Positions 44,378 to 55,200 are shown, counted from the stretch's first letter. The stretch is DNA of 64,000 nt from Pseudomonas taetrolens (GCF_900475285.1 NZ_LS483370.1:4602001-4666000); one strand, 5' to 3'. A program made the numbers and translations. Notes: generated by a model from the sequence alone, not told the origin.

Positions 44378-45223
44378 CTACGCCAGGCCTCGAGCCAATG
44401 TCAGCAAGCTGTCGCGCCACGGCGCATCGGCCGGCAGCGCCAGAAACGAGGCGTTGAGCAGCGACTCCCGGGGGGGATAGCTGAATGACGTGCCGTCCAG
44501 TTGCAGCACCACTCCGCCTGCCCCTTCGAGTACGCCCTGAGCTGCAGCGGTGTCCCATTGCGAGGTCGGCGCCAAGCGCGGGTAACAATCAGCGGCGCCC
44601 TCGGCCAACAGGCAGAACTTCAATGAGCTACCGACATTGGCCATTTGCAACGCGCCCACACACCCTTCAAGGCCGGCGAGCAGATGCTCTTGTTCGGGGC
44701 TGGAATGCCGGCGACTGGCAACCACGATCAGTGCATCGCCTGCTGGCGGCTGAGTACGCACGGTGATCGGTACAATCACGTCCGCATCCGCACGCCATGC
44801 CCCCAAACCCGCCCCACCGTAGTAGCAACGACCGCTGGTGGGCATTGAAACCACGCCGAATACCACTCGGCCCTGTTCAATCAGCGCGATATTGACGGTG
44901 AACTCTTCACTGCCAGAAATGAACTCTTTAGTGCCATCGAGCGGATCCACCAGCCACCAGCGGGTCCAGCCGGCACGCACGCTTTGCGGGATATTGGCGT
45001 CTTCTTCCGAGAGCACCGGAATGCCCGGGTCCAGCGCCGTCAGGCCATCGAGCAAGACCTGATGAGCCGCCAGGTCCGCTGCCGTGACCGGGGAATCATC
45101 GGCTTTGGCCGTAACCGCCACATCAGCGCGCCAGAATGGCAGGATCGCTTCGCCAGCACGATGGGCCAGCTCAATGACCGGGGCCAGCAATGGATGGGGT
45201 AAATGAGCCATAGGGGTGGTCAT
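44378..45223 (-). CDS. cysQ: 3'(2'),5'-bisphosphate nucleotidase
   Basis: A 281-residue Li+-sensitive phosphatase of the inositol monophosphatase superfamily that removes 3'-phosphate from PAP, the by-product of sulfate assimilation. Metal-binding motifs: KADDSPVTAADLAAH, LSEEDAN, and WLVDPLDGTKEFISG (the D-P-L-D-G-T hallmark), plus APTSQWDTAAAQGVLEGAGG at the C-terminus. Its ATG overlaps the nudE stop (ATGA). The nudE-cysQ pair is standard in pseudomonads (PA5176-PA5175). Confidence 0.96.
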   Translation of the reverse strand: MTTPMAHLPHPLLAPVIELAHRAGEAILPFWRADVAVTAKADDSPVTAADLAAHQVLLDGLTALDPGIPVLSEEDANIPQSVRAGWTRWWLVDPLDGTKEFISGSEEFTVNIALIEQGRVVFGVVSMPTSGRCYYGGAGLGAWRADADVIVPITVRTQPPAGDALIVVASRRHSSPEQEHLLAGLEGCVGALQMANVGSSLKFCLLAEGAADCYPRLAPTSQWDTAAAQGVLEGAGGVVLQLDGTSFSYPPRESLLNASFLALPADAPWRDSLLTLARGLA

Positions 45224-45786
45224 GGCTGAAACACACCGCGCTGAGTCAACAGATCACGCACCAGGTACAGCGCCGCCAAGGCACGTCCCTCGCTGAACTG
45301 CGGGTTCTGTACCAGCGTCGACAACTCACGCAGATTGACCCGATCCACTCGCATAGGCTCCGGCTCGTCGCCTTCCAGCCGTGCTTCGTAAAGCTCGGTG
45401 GCCAGCACCACCTGGATTTTCTGGCTCATGTAACCGGGCGACAACGACAGCTCTGTCAGGTGCTCAAGTTGACGAGCGCCGTACCCGGCTTCCTCTTTGA
45501 GCTCTCGCTCGGCTGCCGCCAGTACATCTTCGCCTGGCTCGATAAGACCTTTGGGCAACGACACTTCATATTCATCCGTGCCGCCGCAATATTCTTCGAC
45601 CAGGATGGCGTGTTCAGTATCGATCATCGCCACAATCATCACAGCCCCATAACCAGTGCCACGCCCCACCAGCCGTTCGTAAGTGCGTTCAACGCCATTG
45701 GAGAAACGCAGCTGCACTTCTTCGACCCGAAACAATCGGCTACTGGCAACAATTTCACGGGCAAGCACGGTGGGTTTTTGGCGCAT
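45220..45786 (-). CDS. nudE: ADP compounds hydrolase (Nudix)
   Basis: A 188-residue Nudix enzyme active on ADP-ribose, NADH and diadenosine polyphosphates. The Nudix box GLIEPGEDVLAAAERELKEE continues into AGYGA, which matches G-X5-E-X7-R-E-X2-E-E-X-G. The N-terminal half has EVQLRFSNGVERTYERLVGR, typical of NudE. ATG at 45786 has GGAG nearby. First gene of the nudE-cysQ unit, divergent from yrfG. Confidence 0.95.
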   Translation of the reverse strand: MRQKPTVLAREIVASSRLFRVEEVQLRFSNGVERTYERLVGRGTGYGAVMIVAMIDTEHAILVEEYCGGTDEYEVSLPKGLIEPGEDVLAAAERELKEEAGYGARQLEHLTELSLSPGYMSQKIQVVLATELYEARLEGDEPEPMRVDRVNLRELSTLVQNPQFSEGRALAALYLVRDLLTQRGVFQP

Positions 45787-45873
45787 AGGGGCTCCTTAAT
45801 ATGAACGGGTTACTATACCCCGGCTTTTCCGATTGTTTGTGTCGGATGTTTTTCTATTGCGGGAGAAGTTTGC

Positions 45874-46536
45874 ATGACGGCGTTACCCTGGCGCGACATT
45901 GATACCGTGCTGCTCGACATGGACGGCACGCTGCTCGACCTGCACTACGACAACCATTTTTGGCTGGAACACCTGCCCCAGCGCTATGCCGACCTGCATG
46001 GCATCAGCCGTGCAATGGCAGAGCTTGAGCTGACGCCTTTGTTCGAACGTAATGCCGGGCAGCTGCAATGGTATTGCCTGGACTTCTGGAGCCGCGAACT
46101 GAAGATCCCGGTGCGCGAGCTCAAACTGGAAACGGCCCACCTGATTGCCTTGCGCCCCGATGCAGATACCTTTTTAGCCGCGATCAAGCAGGCCGGCAAG
46201 CGGGTCATCATGATCACCAATGCTCACCGTGATTCGTTGTCGCTGAAACTGGAACGGATCGAGCTGGCGCCCTATTTCGAGCGGCTGATCAGCTCCCATG
46301 ATTATGGCTTCCCTAAAGAAAGTCCCGCGTTTTGGGACGCACTGCAAGCGGATATCGGCTTTGAACCCGGCCGCAGCCTGTTTATCGATGACACCTTGCC
46401 GATTTTGCGCAGTGCCCGGGATTTTGGCGTGGCCCACTTGCTGGCTGTCAAACAGCCGGACAGCCGAAAAGGCCCGAAAGACACTCAGGAGTTTGCAGCG
46501 TTGGGGGATTACCGCGAGTTGCTGGAAGGGCTTTAA
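45874..46536 (+). CDS. yrfG: HAD-type GMP/IMP nucleotidase
   Basis: A 220-residue haloacid dehalogenase-family 5'-nucleotidase. Motif I is LLDMDGTLLDLHYDNHFW (residues 14-31, two catalytic Asp), motif II the Thr in IMITNAHRD, motif III K in SHDYGFPKESPAFWD, and motif IV FIDDTLPIL. The HFWLEHLPQRYA segment is specific to YrfG. It lies divergent from nudE, as in other pseudomonads. The stop is followed by a palindrome shared with the convergent kbp gene. Confidence 0.93.
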   Translation: MTALPWRDIDTVLLDMDGTLLDLHYDNHFWLEHLPQRYADLHGISRAMAELELTPLFERNAGQLQWYCLDFWSRELKIPVRELKLETAHLIALRPDADTFLAAIKQAGKRVIMITNAHRDSLSLKLERIELAPYFERLISSHDYGFPKESPAFWDALQADIGFEPGRSLFIDDTLPILRSARDFGVAHLLAVKQPDSRKGPKDTQEFAALGDYRELLEGL

Positions 46537-46546
46537 TACCTGCAGC

Positions 46547-46582
46547 CTCTGACAGGTGCGAGCTTGGCCGCGCCTGTCAGAG
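46547..46582. repeat. palindromic hairpin between yrfG and kbp
   Basis: A 10-bp perfect inverted repeat CTCTGACAGG/CCTGTCAGAG around a 16-base centre (GCGAGCTTGGCCGC type). Resembles REP cores; it may act as a transcript end for both convergent genes. Confidence 0.6.
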
Positions 46583-46589
46583 AGCGGGA

Positions 46590-47030
46590 TTACTCAGGAA
46601 TACGCAGGGTTTGACCCGGGTAGATCTTGTTCGGGTCCTTGAGCATCGGTTTGTTGGCTTCGAAAATTTTGTTGTACTGGTTGGCGTTGCCGTAGACCTG
46701 CAGCGAAATCGCGCTCAGGGTGTCGCCTTTTTTCACCACGACGAAACGCGAAGCCACAACGGACGGGCCCGTCACGGTAATTTGGTCGTCAACACTGCCA
46801 ACGCCTTCGATGTTACCGGCCGCCAGAATGATTTTTTCTTTCTCTTCCTGGGTGGCCACTTCGCCGCTCACCGTCACCTTGTCGCCTTCAACGGTGGCCG
46901 TAATATTAGGGTTTCCCAAACCTACTTTTTGTACGTGCTCTTTGAGTTGCTCGCTGGCATTGGCGTTGCCCGGTGTCAGCAGGTCGATCAGTTTTTCGCC
47001 GGCTTCTTTCACAAAGCTAAAAATACTCAT
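46590..47030 (-). CDS. kbp: BON and LysM domain protein (potassium-binding Kbp/YgaU type)
   Basis: A 146-residue cytoplasmic protein. The BON domain (about 30-95) includes EQLKEHVQKVGLGNPNITA and AAGNIEGVGSVDDQITVTGP. The LysM domain (about 97-145) is VVVKKGDTLSAISLQVYGNA, ending in IYPGQTLRIPE. There is no signal peptide. Kbp in E. coli binds K+ and is induced by osmotic stress. The size and domain order match. Confidence 0.93.
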   Translation of the reverse strand: MSIFSFVKEAGEKLIDLLTPGNANASEQLKEHVQKVGLGNPNITATVEGDKVTVSGEVATQEEKEKIILAAGNIEGVGSVDDQITVTGPSVVASRFVVVKKGDTLSAISLQVYGNANQYNKIFEANKPMLKDPNKIYPGQTLRIPE

Positions 47031-47221
47031 TCGTCACGCTCCTAGGGTTGGAATATCCAGATACATGAGCGTAGACCAATATTGCCAAAGCGGGTTCCGA
47101 GGCACGCACGCTGAAAGTGTTCTTGATCGACGCCATCTATCAATAGATCAGTACTAGCAATTAGACGTGACACGGTGTCGCGCCTAGGCTAAGCGCTTGA
47201 GATTGATCTCGGTAAAGTCCT

Positions 47222-48057
47222 ATGAACGCCAAGCCCCCCCAGTGCGCGGCGCCTGCCTCTGTTTCGTCCGCGCCCGCTGCAAGTCAGACTTATCACTACG
47301 TTACGCTGGATCACAGCAGTGGCGCTGAAACCGCCCTGGCCGAAGAAGTCGCTTTGGCGATTGCCTTCAACGGGATCAACCAGGCCGTAATGCTGGTGAC
47401 CCCCACTGACCTCGAAGACTTTATCGTCGGCTTCAGCCTGGGCAGCGGCATCATTCACGATGCCAGCGAAATCTACGATCTCAGGCTCACAGGTAACGGC
47501 TCTGCCCAATACGCAGACGTCGAAATTGCCAGCCGTGCGTTCTGGAACCTCAAGCAGCAACGCCGGCAACTGGCGGGCACCAGCGGCTGCGGCCTGTGTG
47601 GCGTCGAAGCCCTGGAGCAGGCACTGCCTGAGCTCAAGGTCCTGGCCGGGGCAGCCCTGCCACCCGCGCAGTGGCTCGACGGTTTGCGTCAGCGTATCAG
47701 TGCCTTTCAGCCACTGGGCCAACATTGCGGGGCGGTGCATGCCGCCGTTTTCATGAATGACCAAGGTGAGTTGCTGCTGGGCCGCGAAGACATCGGTCGC
47801 CACAACGCGCTGGATAAACTGATCGGTGCTCTGATACGCCAGGACATTGACCTGGACGGCGGAGCTGCGATCGTGACCAGCCGTTGCAGCCTTGAGTTGA
47901 TCCAAAAAGTGTTGCGTGCCGGCATCCAGACCCTGATCAGCCTGTCCGCGCCTACAGGCCTTGCGCTGCAATGGGCTCGCCGCCACAACCTCAACCTTAT
48001 TCATCTGCCACAAAAAAGTGCGCCACGGGTGTACAGCCCCGCGCAGGAGAATCAAGC

Positions 48058-48061
<4 letters not shown>
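47222..48061 (+). CDS. fdhD: formate dehydrogenase accessory sulfurtransferase
   Basis: A 279-residue protein that transfers sulfur from IscS to the bis-MGD cofactor of formate dehydrogenases. Conserved blocks: ALAEEVALAIAFNGINQAV, LTDLEDF-type (PTDLEDFIVGFSLGSGII), the sulfur-carrying CxxC in GTSGCGLCGVEAL (about 118-130), QHCGAVHAAVF and GREDIGRHNALDKLIGA. Its stop overlaps the next gene's GTG (GTGA), so the enzyme and its maturase are co-translated. Confidence 0.95.
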
Positions 48062-50406
<2,345 letters not shown>

Positions 50407-50440
50407 CCCGTCGCAGCGCCCACGGGTCATATTCCAGGCA

Positions 50441-50472
50441 CAAAAAAGGCCGCTTTCCTGCGAAAGCGGCCT
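50441..50472. terminator. hairpin after the oxidoreductase gene
   Basis: An 11-bp perfect stem AGGCCGCTTTC-CTGC-GAAAGCGGCCT (50447-50472), 40 bases past the stop. The plus strand lacks a T-run while an A-run precedes it, so it would work best on the minus strand. Confidence 0.55.
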
Positions 50473-50630
50473 GTCCGAACTAATAAACAGACCATCGAAA
50501 TTTGATTAAGTTCCCGACTAAAAACAATAACTTAGAAAATTGTGTACAACTCGTGTTACTGGTCGGATTTTGATTGTCAGCAACGCCCTGCAGCCTCAGG
50601 ATCGCGTCGTCATCCCTTTGAGGCTTACTT

Positions 50631-51101
50631 ATGAAGCTCACCTCGATTCTCTTGTTGTCCCTTGGCCTGGTCAGTGGCGTAGCCTCGGCCGGTGGCTCCA
50701 CCGAAGCCGGTGTAGGCGGCGCATTAGGAGGTGTTCTGGGTGCCGTGGTCGGTCAACAAATAGGCGGCTCCACTGGCTCTGCAATTGGTGCAGGCCTGGG
50801 CGGCGCAGCCGGTAGTGCCGTGGGTGCCGACAGACGCAGCCGTGGCGAAGCGGCCATTGGCGGCGCACTGGGCGCTGCAGGCGGCAACGTGTTGGGCCGC
50901 AGTGTCGGCGGCAGCACCGGCGCTTTGGTAGGCTCGGCTGCTGGTGGTGGTGCAGGGGGTGCCCTGGGCAACTACATGGGTAATAAGAGCGATAACGATG
51001 ATCATCGTTATCGTGACCGCGACCGTCGCTACTACCGTGATGACCACCCTGGCCGTGGCCATGCGTATGGCCACCGCAAGCGCAACAAGCATCGTCATTG
51101 A
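50631..51101 (+). CDS. glycine-zipper envelope protein
   Basis: A 156-residue exported protein. Signal peptide MKLTSILLLSLGLVSGVASA. The mature part (about 25-115) is a run of glycine-zipper repeats: GGALGGVLGAVVGQQIGG, GSAIGAGLGGAAGSAVGA, GGALGAAGGNVLGRSVGG, GGGAGGALGNYMGN. The tail is charged and His/Arg/Asp-rich (DDHRYRDRDRRYYRDDH). Similar proteins span or insert in membranes and often respond to envelope stress, but no function is known. GAGG lies eight bases before the ATG. It is a single gene ending at a strong terminator. Confidence 0.85.
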   Translation: MKLTSILLLSLGLVSGVASAGGSTEAGVGGALGGVLGAVVGQQIGGSTGSAIGAGLGGAAGSAVGADRRSRGEAAIGGALGAAGGNVLGRSVGGSTGALVGSAAGGGAGGALGNYMGNKSDNDDHRYRDRDRRYYRDDHPGRGHAYGHRKRNKHRH

Positions 51102-51110
51102 TGCACAAGA

Positions 51111-51139
51111 ACGGGAGCCGAAAGGCTCCCGTTTTTTTT
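51111..51139 (+). terminator. Rho-independent terminator
   Basis: A 9-bp perfect stem ACGGGAGCC-GAAA-GGCTCCCGT followed by eight T (51132-51139). Ends the glycine-zipper transcript. Confidence 0.95.
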
Positions 51140-51321
51140 GGCCCCAGTACAGCAGGGTCAATGCTGGCACTTTAATGCATTAAGCCCGTAACAAAATGCG
51201 TCAACCATGCAACCTGCATGACCGCAAGGACGCTTCAGTTTTTTAACGCGCTGATAAATAACTGATTTATTCCAATCTCCTGAGTGAACACCGCACTTCC
51301 CCACTTCAGGAGCACAACAAC

Positions 51322-51879
51322 ATGGGCGGCTACCTGGCCGGTCGCCTGCAGGTCAAATGGACCAGCGTACACGGTGATGAAGTGTACTTTCGCGACACGC
51401 TGTTTCGTGATGAGCGCGGTACGGCTGTCAGCGAAGATGCTGCCCACGGCATTGTGACGCGCATCTTTGTCCGCAGCCTGGGCAATGACGGACAACTCAG
51501 TGCCGAAGACCGTACCTGCCTGGCTGAAGCCGAGCAGCGGGTTGGTCAGGTCTATGCCAACGCACATCAAGCCGTTGAAGACGCCAAGGTCAAAGCCAAG
51601 GAAGCAGCCGATACCGCAGCCAAAGTAGCCGCCTGGACCACCTTGTGGATGTTCATCACGCTGCTGATCGGCGCCTTCTTTGCCAGCCTGTGCGCCACCG
51701 TTGGCGGCCGTCGGCGCGATGCCGTGACGTCTCTGGCAACTATTCCCCCCATCCTCTGCAGCCTACTGATTCTGGAGAATAAAAATGCGCTCACTTCTGC
51801 TGTTTTTTCTCGGTATCCCGATCCCGATCCCGATCCCGATCATCATTCTGATCGCCCTGTTTGTGCACTGACCGACTAA
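51322..51879 (+). CDS. hypothetical membrane protein with possibly extended C-terminus
   Basis: A 185-residue protein that I do not recognise. Residues 1-80 are soluble (KWTSVHGDEVYFRDTLFRDE). A charged helix (AEQRVGQVYANAHQAVEDAK) leads to one membrane segment, about 108-128 (TTLWMFITLLIGAFFASLCA), then GGRRRDAV. After that the tail (about residues 135-185) becomes unnatural: TSLATIPPILCSLLILENKN and PDPDPDPDHHSD. This part overlaps the ribosome-binding site and the whole coding sequence of the 28-residue gene at 51785. A frameshift or lost stop near 51725 is likely. AGGAG lies ten bases before the ATG. Confidence 0.6.
   Translation: MGGYLAGRLQVKWTSVHGDEVYFRDTLFRDERGTAVSEDAAHGIVTRIFVRSLGNDGQLSAEDRTCLAEAEQRVGQVYANAHQAVEDAKVKAKEAADTAAKVAAWTTLWMFITLLIGAFFASLCATVGGRRRDAVTSLATIPPILCSLLILENKNALTSAVFSRYPDPDPDPDHHSDRPVCALTD
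51785..51871 (+). CDS. 28-residue Ile-Pro-repeat membrane peptide
   Basis: Not called by usual length limits. It is read in a different frame from the tail of the upstream gene. The peptide is MRSLLLFFLG followed by four Ile-Pro units and IIILIALFVH: a basic residue, then a single hydrophobic helix interrupted by the repeat. GGAG lies seven bases before the ATG. The repeat is encoded by four perfect ATCCCG hexamers (51815-51838) plus ATC, so its length could change by slippage in steps of two residues without changing frame. A terminator begins seven bases past the stop. Translation is likely; function unknown. Confidence 0.7.
   Translation: MRSLLLFFLGIPIPIPIPIIILIALFVH
51815..51841 (+). repeat. 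hexanucleotide tandem repeat ATCCCG x4
   Basis: Four identical ATCCCG units followed by ATC, inside the 28-codon gene (reading ATC-CCG, Ile-Pro). It is the only short tandem repeat of this length I noticed in the window. Confidence 0.9.
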
Positions 51880-51910
51880 AAAACGGCCTTCCTCGCGAAG
51901 GCCGTTTTTT
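51878..51910. terminator. bidirectional Rho-independent terminator
   Basis: A 14-bp stem AAAAAACGGCCTTC-CTCGC-GAAGGCCGTTTTTT between the Ile-Pro peptide gene and the convergent Lrp gene; serves both. Confidence 0.93.
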
Positions 51911-51920
51911 ATGGCATGCG

Positions 51921-52385
51921 TTACACCGGCAAGCAGGTGGTGGACTTGATCTCGGAGAGCGCAACGATCGAGTTCACTTCTTGAATACCAGGCACCATGG
52001 ACAGTTTCTCAAAGAAAAAACGTTCGTAGGCTTCGATATCGGCAGTGACGATGCGCAGCAGGAAATCCACAGCCCCCATCAGCACGTAGCATTCCAGCAC
52101 CTCGGGAAAACCGCGGATCGCGTCGGTAAATTCGGTGAAGTTGGACCGCCCGTGAGCATTGAGTTTGATTTCGGCAAAAATCTGCGTATTGAGGCCGATT
52201 TTCTTGCGATCCAGCAAGGTCACCTGCCCGCGAATGATGCCTTCGTCTTTCATCCGCTGGATACGGCGCCAGCACGGTGATTGCGACAACCCCACCTTTT
52301 CTGCGATCTGCGCACTGGACAGCGAAGCGTCCTCTTGCAACAGCGCGAGAATACGCCGGTCGTAAACATCCAGACTGCCGTGCAT
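51921..52385 (-). CDS. Lrp/AsnC family transcriptional regulator
   Basis: A 154-residue feast/famine regulator. The N-terminal helix-turn-helix (residues 5-55) is VYDRRILALLQEDASLSSAQ and IAEKVGLSQSPCWRRIQRMK; the C-terminal RAM ligand-binding domain (about 65-150) has FTDAIRGFPEVLECYVLMGA and FFFEKLSMVPGIQEVNSIVA. The ligand is probably an amino acid. The gene is divergent from the small ACT-like gene at 52513, which could be a target. Confidence 0.93.
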   Translation of the reverse strand: MHGSLDVYDRRILALLQEDASLSSAQIAEKVGLSQSPCWRRIQRMKDEGIIRGQVTLLDRKKIGLNTQIFAEIKLNAHGRSNFTEFTDAIRGFPEVLECYVLMGAVDFLLRIVTADIEAYERFFFEKLSMVPGIQEVNSIVALSEIKSTTCLPV

Positions 52386-52512
52386 AAAAACTCCTGAAAA
52401 TTGATAAACACCGACTTGAACAAGTCTATTTCTGGCGAATTCATTCCATCTTAGATAAAAAAATTCCCACGCGGCGTGTAAATATTTCTCCAGTCTTGAG
52501 AGGAGCTATTTC

Positions 52513-52860
52513 ATGCCGCACCTGGAAGCCGTTCACACGTCGACCCGCCCCGATGTCTGGGCCAGCAATGCCGCGCCCTGCCCCGTGTTGTTTCGTATCC
52601 AGGCCGAGGCGGATGCTGATGTGGTCTGCCGGGTACTCAATCTGTTTGCCTTGCAGCAACTGATGCCTCAACGCGTCGAGTCCATACGCAACGGCGATAC
52701 CGTGCGCATTGAGATACTCAGCCACGAACAGAGCTGGCATCGGGCCCAGGTGATCGGTGAAAAGTTGCGCAATCTGGTCAGCGTTTTCGACCTGCAAGTA
52801 CAACCGGCGCATGCTGCAAAGACGGCAGAATTTGCGGATATCGCCATCAGACACTGCTGA
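52513..52860 (+). CDS. small protein resembling an ACT domain
   Basis: A 115-residue soluble protein. Residues 22-100 alternate strands and helices in an ACT-like beta-alpha-beta-beta-alpha-beta order: CPVLFRIQAEADADVVCRVL, LFALQQLMPQRVESIRNGDT, VRIEILSHEQSWHRAQVIGE, KLRNLVSVFDLQV. The size recalls the regulatory subunit of acetolactate synthase (IlvM). No ilv gene is adjacent, so a catalytic partner is not shown. AGGAG lies ten bases upstream. It is divergent from an Lrp regulator. I assign the fold tentatively. Confidence 0.6.
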   Translation: MPHLEAVHTSTRPDVWASNAAPCPVLFRIQAEADADVVCRVLNLFALQQLMPQRVESIRNGDTVRIEILSHEQSWHRAQVIGEKLRNLVSVFDLQVQPAHAAKTAEFADIAIRHC

Positions 52861-52988
52861 ACCGGCGGGTAATAGCCAGCAATCATTGAGCGCTTCGGGA
52901 TATCCACGACACTACTAGGCTTGGGTTTCACGGTCAGGACAAGGAGATGTCCGGGCCGATGCTTAGCCGATGTCACCCAGGAGCCTTT

Positions 52989-54767
52989 ATGCGCAACCCC
53001 CTCTCCCATGACCAGCCACTGGACCTCCAGCAGTTGGTATCCACCTTGCTCACTCAAGGCCGGCTCCGGCAAACCTGCGCCGAACAGGTGTTGATCACGG
53101 GCCGCAACGCCCCGTGCAATCTGTTGCACCCGCTGGTGCTTCTGGCCGAACAGCGCCTCCAGGATCTCAGCCGTCCCGGCAAAACTCTTGACCTTGAAAC
53201 CCTCACCGCCTGGCTCGCCGAACAGTGCCAGCAGCCTTACCTGCGCATTGATCCGCTAAAAATCGATGTGGCCAGCGTCACCGGGCTGATGTCTTTTGCC
53301 TTTGCCCAGCGCCATGAAATCCTCGCGGTGGCGGCCAACGAACAGGCCGTCACCATTGCCAGCGCACAGCCCTGGATCAGCAGTTGGGAGGCCGATCTCA
53401 GGCAGGTGCTCAAGCGGCCGATCAAGCGGGTCATTGCCAACCCCCAGGAAATCCAGCGCCTGAGCGTGGAGTTTTTTCAGTTGGCCAAATCGGTCACCGG
53501 GGCCGTGCTCAATGACCAGAAAGGCGTTCAGCAGCACGCCCTCGAACAGTTGCTCACCCTTGGCACCAGCAACCAGGAGCCCGACGCCGATGATGCGCAT
53601 ATCGTAAATATCGTCGACTGGCTGTTGCAGTACGCCTTTGAGCAGCGAGCCAGCGATATCCACATTGAGCCGCGCCGAGAACAGGGCTGCGTGCGTTTAC
53701 GCATCGACGGAGTGCTGCATAACGTTTACCAATTTCCACCTCCCGTCACGACCGCCATTGTCAGTCGCCTGAAAAGCCTGGGCCGAATGAATGTCGCCGA
53801 AAAACGCAAACCTCAGGACGGCCGGATAAAAACCCAAACGCCTGGCGGGGCCGAGGTGGAGTTAAGGCTTGGCACCTTGCCCACCGCCTTTGGCGAAAAA
53901 ATGGTCATGCGTGTTTTCGATCCGCAGGTACTGCTAAAGAGCTTCGATCAGCTGGGTTTCACCCCCGAAGACATGCATCGCTGGCAACAGATGACCACCC
54001 AGCCCAATGGCATCATTTTGCTCACCGGGCCTACCGGCTCGGGCAAAACCAGCACCCTCTATGCCACCCTCAAACAGCTCGCCACACCCCAGATCAATCT
54101 CTGCACTCTGGAAGACCCCATCGAGATGATCGAACCGGCCTTCAACCAGATGCAGGTTCAACCCGGTATCGACCTGACCTTCGCCAACGGCGTACGGGCC
54201 CTGATGCGCCAGGACCCGGACATCATCATGCTCGGCGAGATACGGGACCTGGAAACCGCTGAAATGGCGATCCAGGCCGCCTTGACCGGGCATCTGGTGC
54301 TGTCGACGCTGCACACCAATGACGCACCGAGCGCGATCAATCGCCTGCAAGAGCTCGGTATCGCCCCCTACTTGATCAAAGCCACTCTGCTGGGCGTCAT
54401 GGCCCAGCGTTTGGTCAGAGTCCTGTGTCCTCACTGCAAGACCGAGCAGGCGCTGGCGCGCAGTGACTGGCAAAGTTTTGCCCCGGGCTGGGCTGAGCCG
54501 TCACCTGCTCGTGCTTGCAGGGCTGTTGGCTGCGTGGAGTGTCGAGACACCGGTTATCGCGGGCGGACGGGGGTGTATGAAATGATGCTCATGAGCCCCC
54601 GGCTCAAAGCATTGATTAGCTCGCAAACAGACGTCAACGCCTTGTACCACATGGCCTGCAGCGAAGGCATGCAGCCCTTGAGGCTCGCGGCGGCGCACAA
54701 AGTGGCGACGGGAATGACGACGCTGGAGGAAGCCCTGAGGGTGACACCCAACAGTTTTGTGGGATAA
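52989..54767 (+). CDS. GspE/PulE-type secretion ATPase, orphan
   Basis: A 592-residue ATPase of the type II secretion/type IV pilus assembly group. N-terminal T2SSE_N-like domain (about 1-175) with LEQLLTLGTSNQ-type linker, then the ATPase (about 200-570): ASDIHIEPRREQGCVRLRID, Walker A LTGPTGSGKTSTLYATLKQL, Asp-box LEDPIEMIEP, Walker B DIIMLGEIRDLETAEMAIQA, His-box TGHLVLSTLHTNDAPSAINR, and the zinc site CPHC...CVECRDTGYRGRTGVYE. ATG at 52989 with AGGAG six bases upstream; another ATG at 52947 is in poorer context. No gspD, gspF, pilC or pseudopilin gene is adjacent. It corresponds to PA5210 in P. aeruginosa by position. Confidence 0.92.
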   Translation: MRNPLSHDQPLDLQQLVSTLLTQGRLRQTCAEQVLITGRNAPCNLLHPLVLLAEQRLQDLSRPGKTLDLETLTAWLAEQCQQPYLRIDPLKIDVASVTGLMSFAFAQRHEILAVAANEQAVTIASAQPWISSWEADLRQVLKRPIKRVIANPQEIQRLSVEFFQLAKSVTGAVLNDQKGVQQHALEQLLTLGTSNQEPDADDAHIVNIVDWLLQYAFEQRASDIHIEPRREQGCVRLRIDGVLHNVYQFPPPVTTAIVSRLKSLGRMNVAEKRKPQDGRIKTQTPGGAEVELRLGTLPTAFGEKMVMRVFDPQVLLKSFDQLGFTPEDMHRWQQMTTQPNGIILLTGPTGSGKTSTLYATLKQLATPQINLCTLEDPIEMIEPAFNQMQVQPGIDLTFANGVRALMRQDPDIIMLGEIRDLETAEMAIQAALTGHLVLSTLHTNDAPSAINRLQELGIAPYLIKATLLGVMAQRLVRVLCPHCKTEQALARSDWQSFAPGWAEPSPARACRAVGCVECRDTGYRGRTGVYEMMLMSPRLKALISSQTDVNALYHMACSEGMQPLRLAAAHKVATGMTTLEEALRVTPNSFVG

Positions 54768-54874
54768 GCCTCAGGCAATATGGCTAAATGTTGCGTCTGG
54801 CCGTTGATTTGCGGAACTAGACTGGCCTGACCAGGATCAAACTTGGCAGTTAACTAATATCGGAGTCACCCGTC

Positions 54875-55189
54875 ATGCGCCTTAAATATGCTGTAGCTGC
54901 TATCGCACTACTGTCCCTTCCTGTTGGTTCTGCAATGGCCGATACGTTCTGGCGTAACGTCCTGTCCTCGGGTGCTACCACAGGGTCCACTTATCTGACC
55001 TTCAAAAAGGACCGTAAAGTGATCGCAGCCCAGGATGATGCTGGCAGCTTCGTAGCCAGTAACGGCTCGATCCGTGGTCCATACCTGGAGTCCGCCATGC
55101 AGCAAGTGCGTGCCGACAATCCAGGTCTGAAAGCGACCGATATGGATCTGGCAAACGCCATTCTGGCGAAAAACGCCACCGCCGAGTAA
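54875..55189 (+). CDS. DUF2388 domain-containing exported protein
   Basis: A 104-residue exported protein with signal peptide MRLKYAVAAIALLSLPVGSA ending in AMA|D. The mature part of about 80 residues begins DTFWRNVLSSGATTGSTYLT, with the FVASNGSIRGPYLESAMQQV and AILAKNATAE ends typical of pseudomonad DUF2388 proteins. No function is established. A REP palindrome follows eleven bases after the stop. Confidence 0.88.
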   Translation: MRLKYAVAAIALLSLPVGSAMADTFWRNVLSSGATTGSTYLTFKKDRKVIAAQDDAGSFVASNGSIRGPYLESAMQQVRADNPGLKATDMDLANAILAKNATAE

Positions 55190-55200
55190 GCCCGGCCAAT

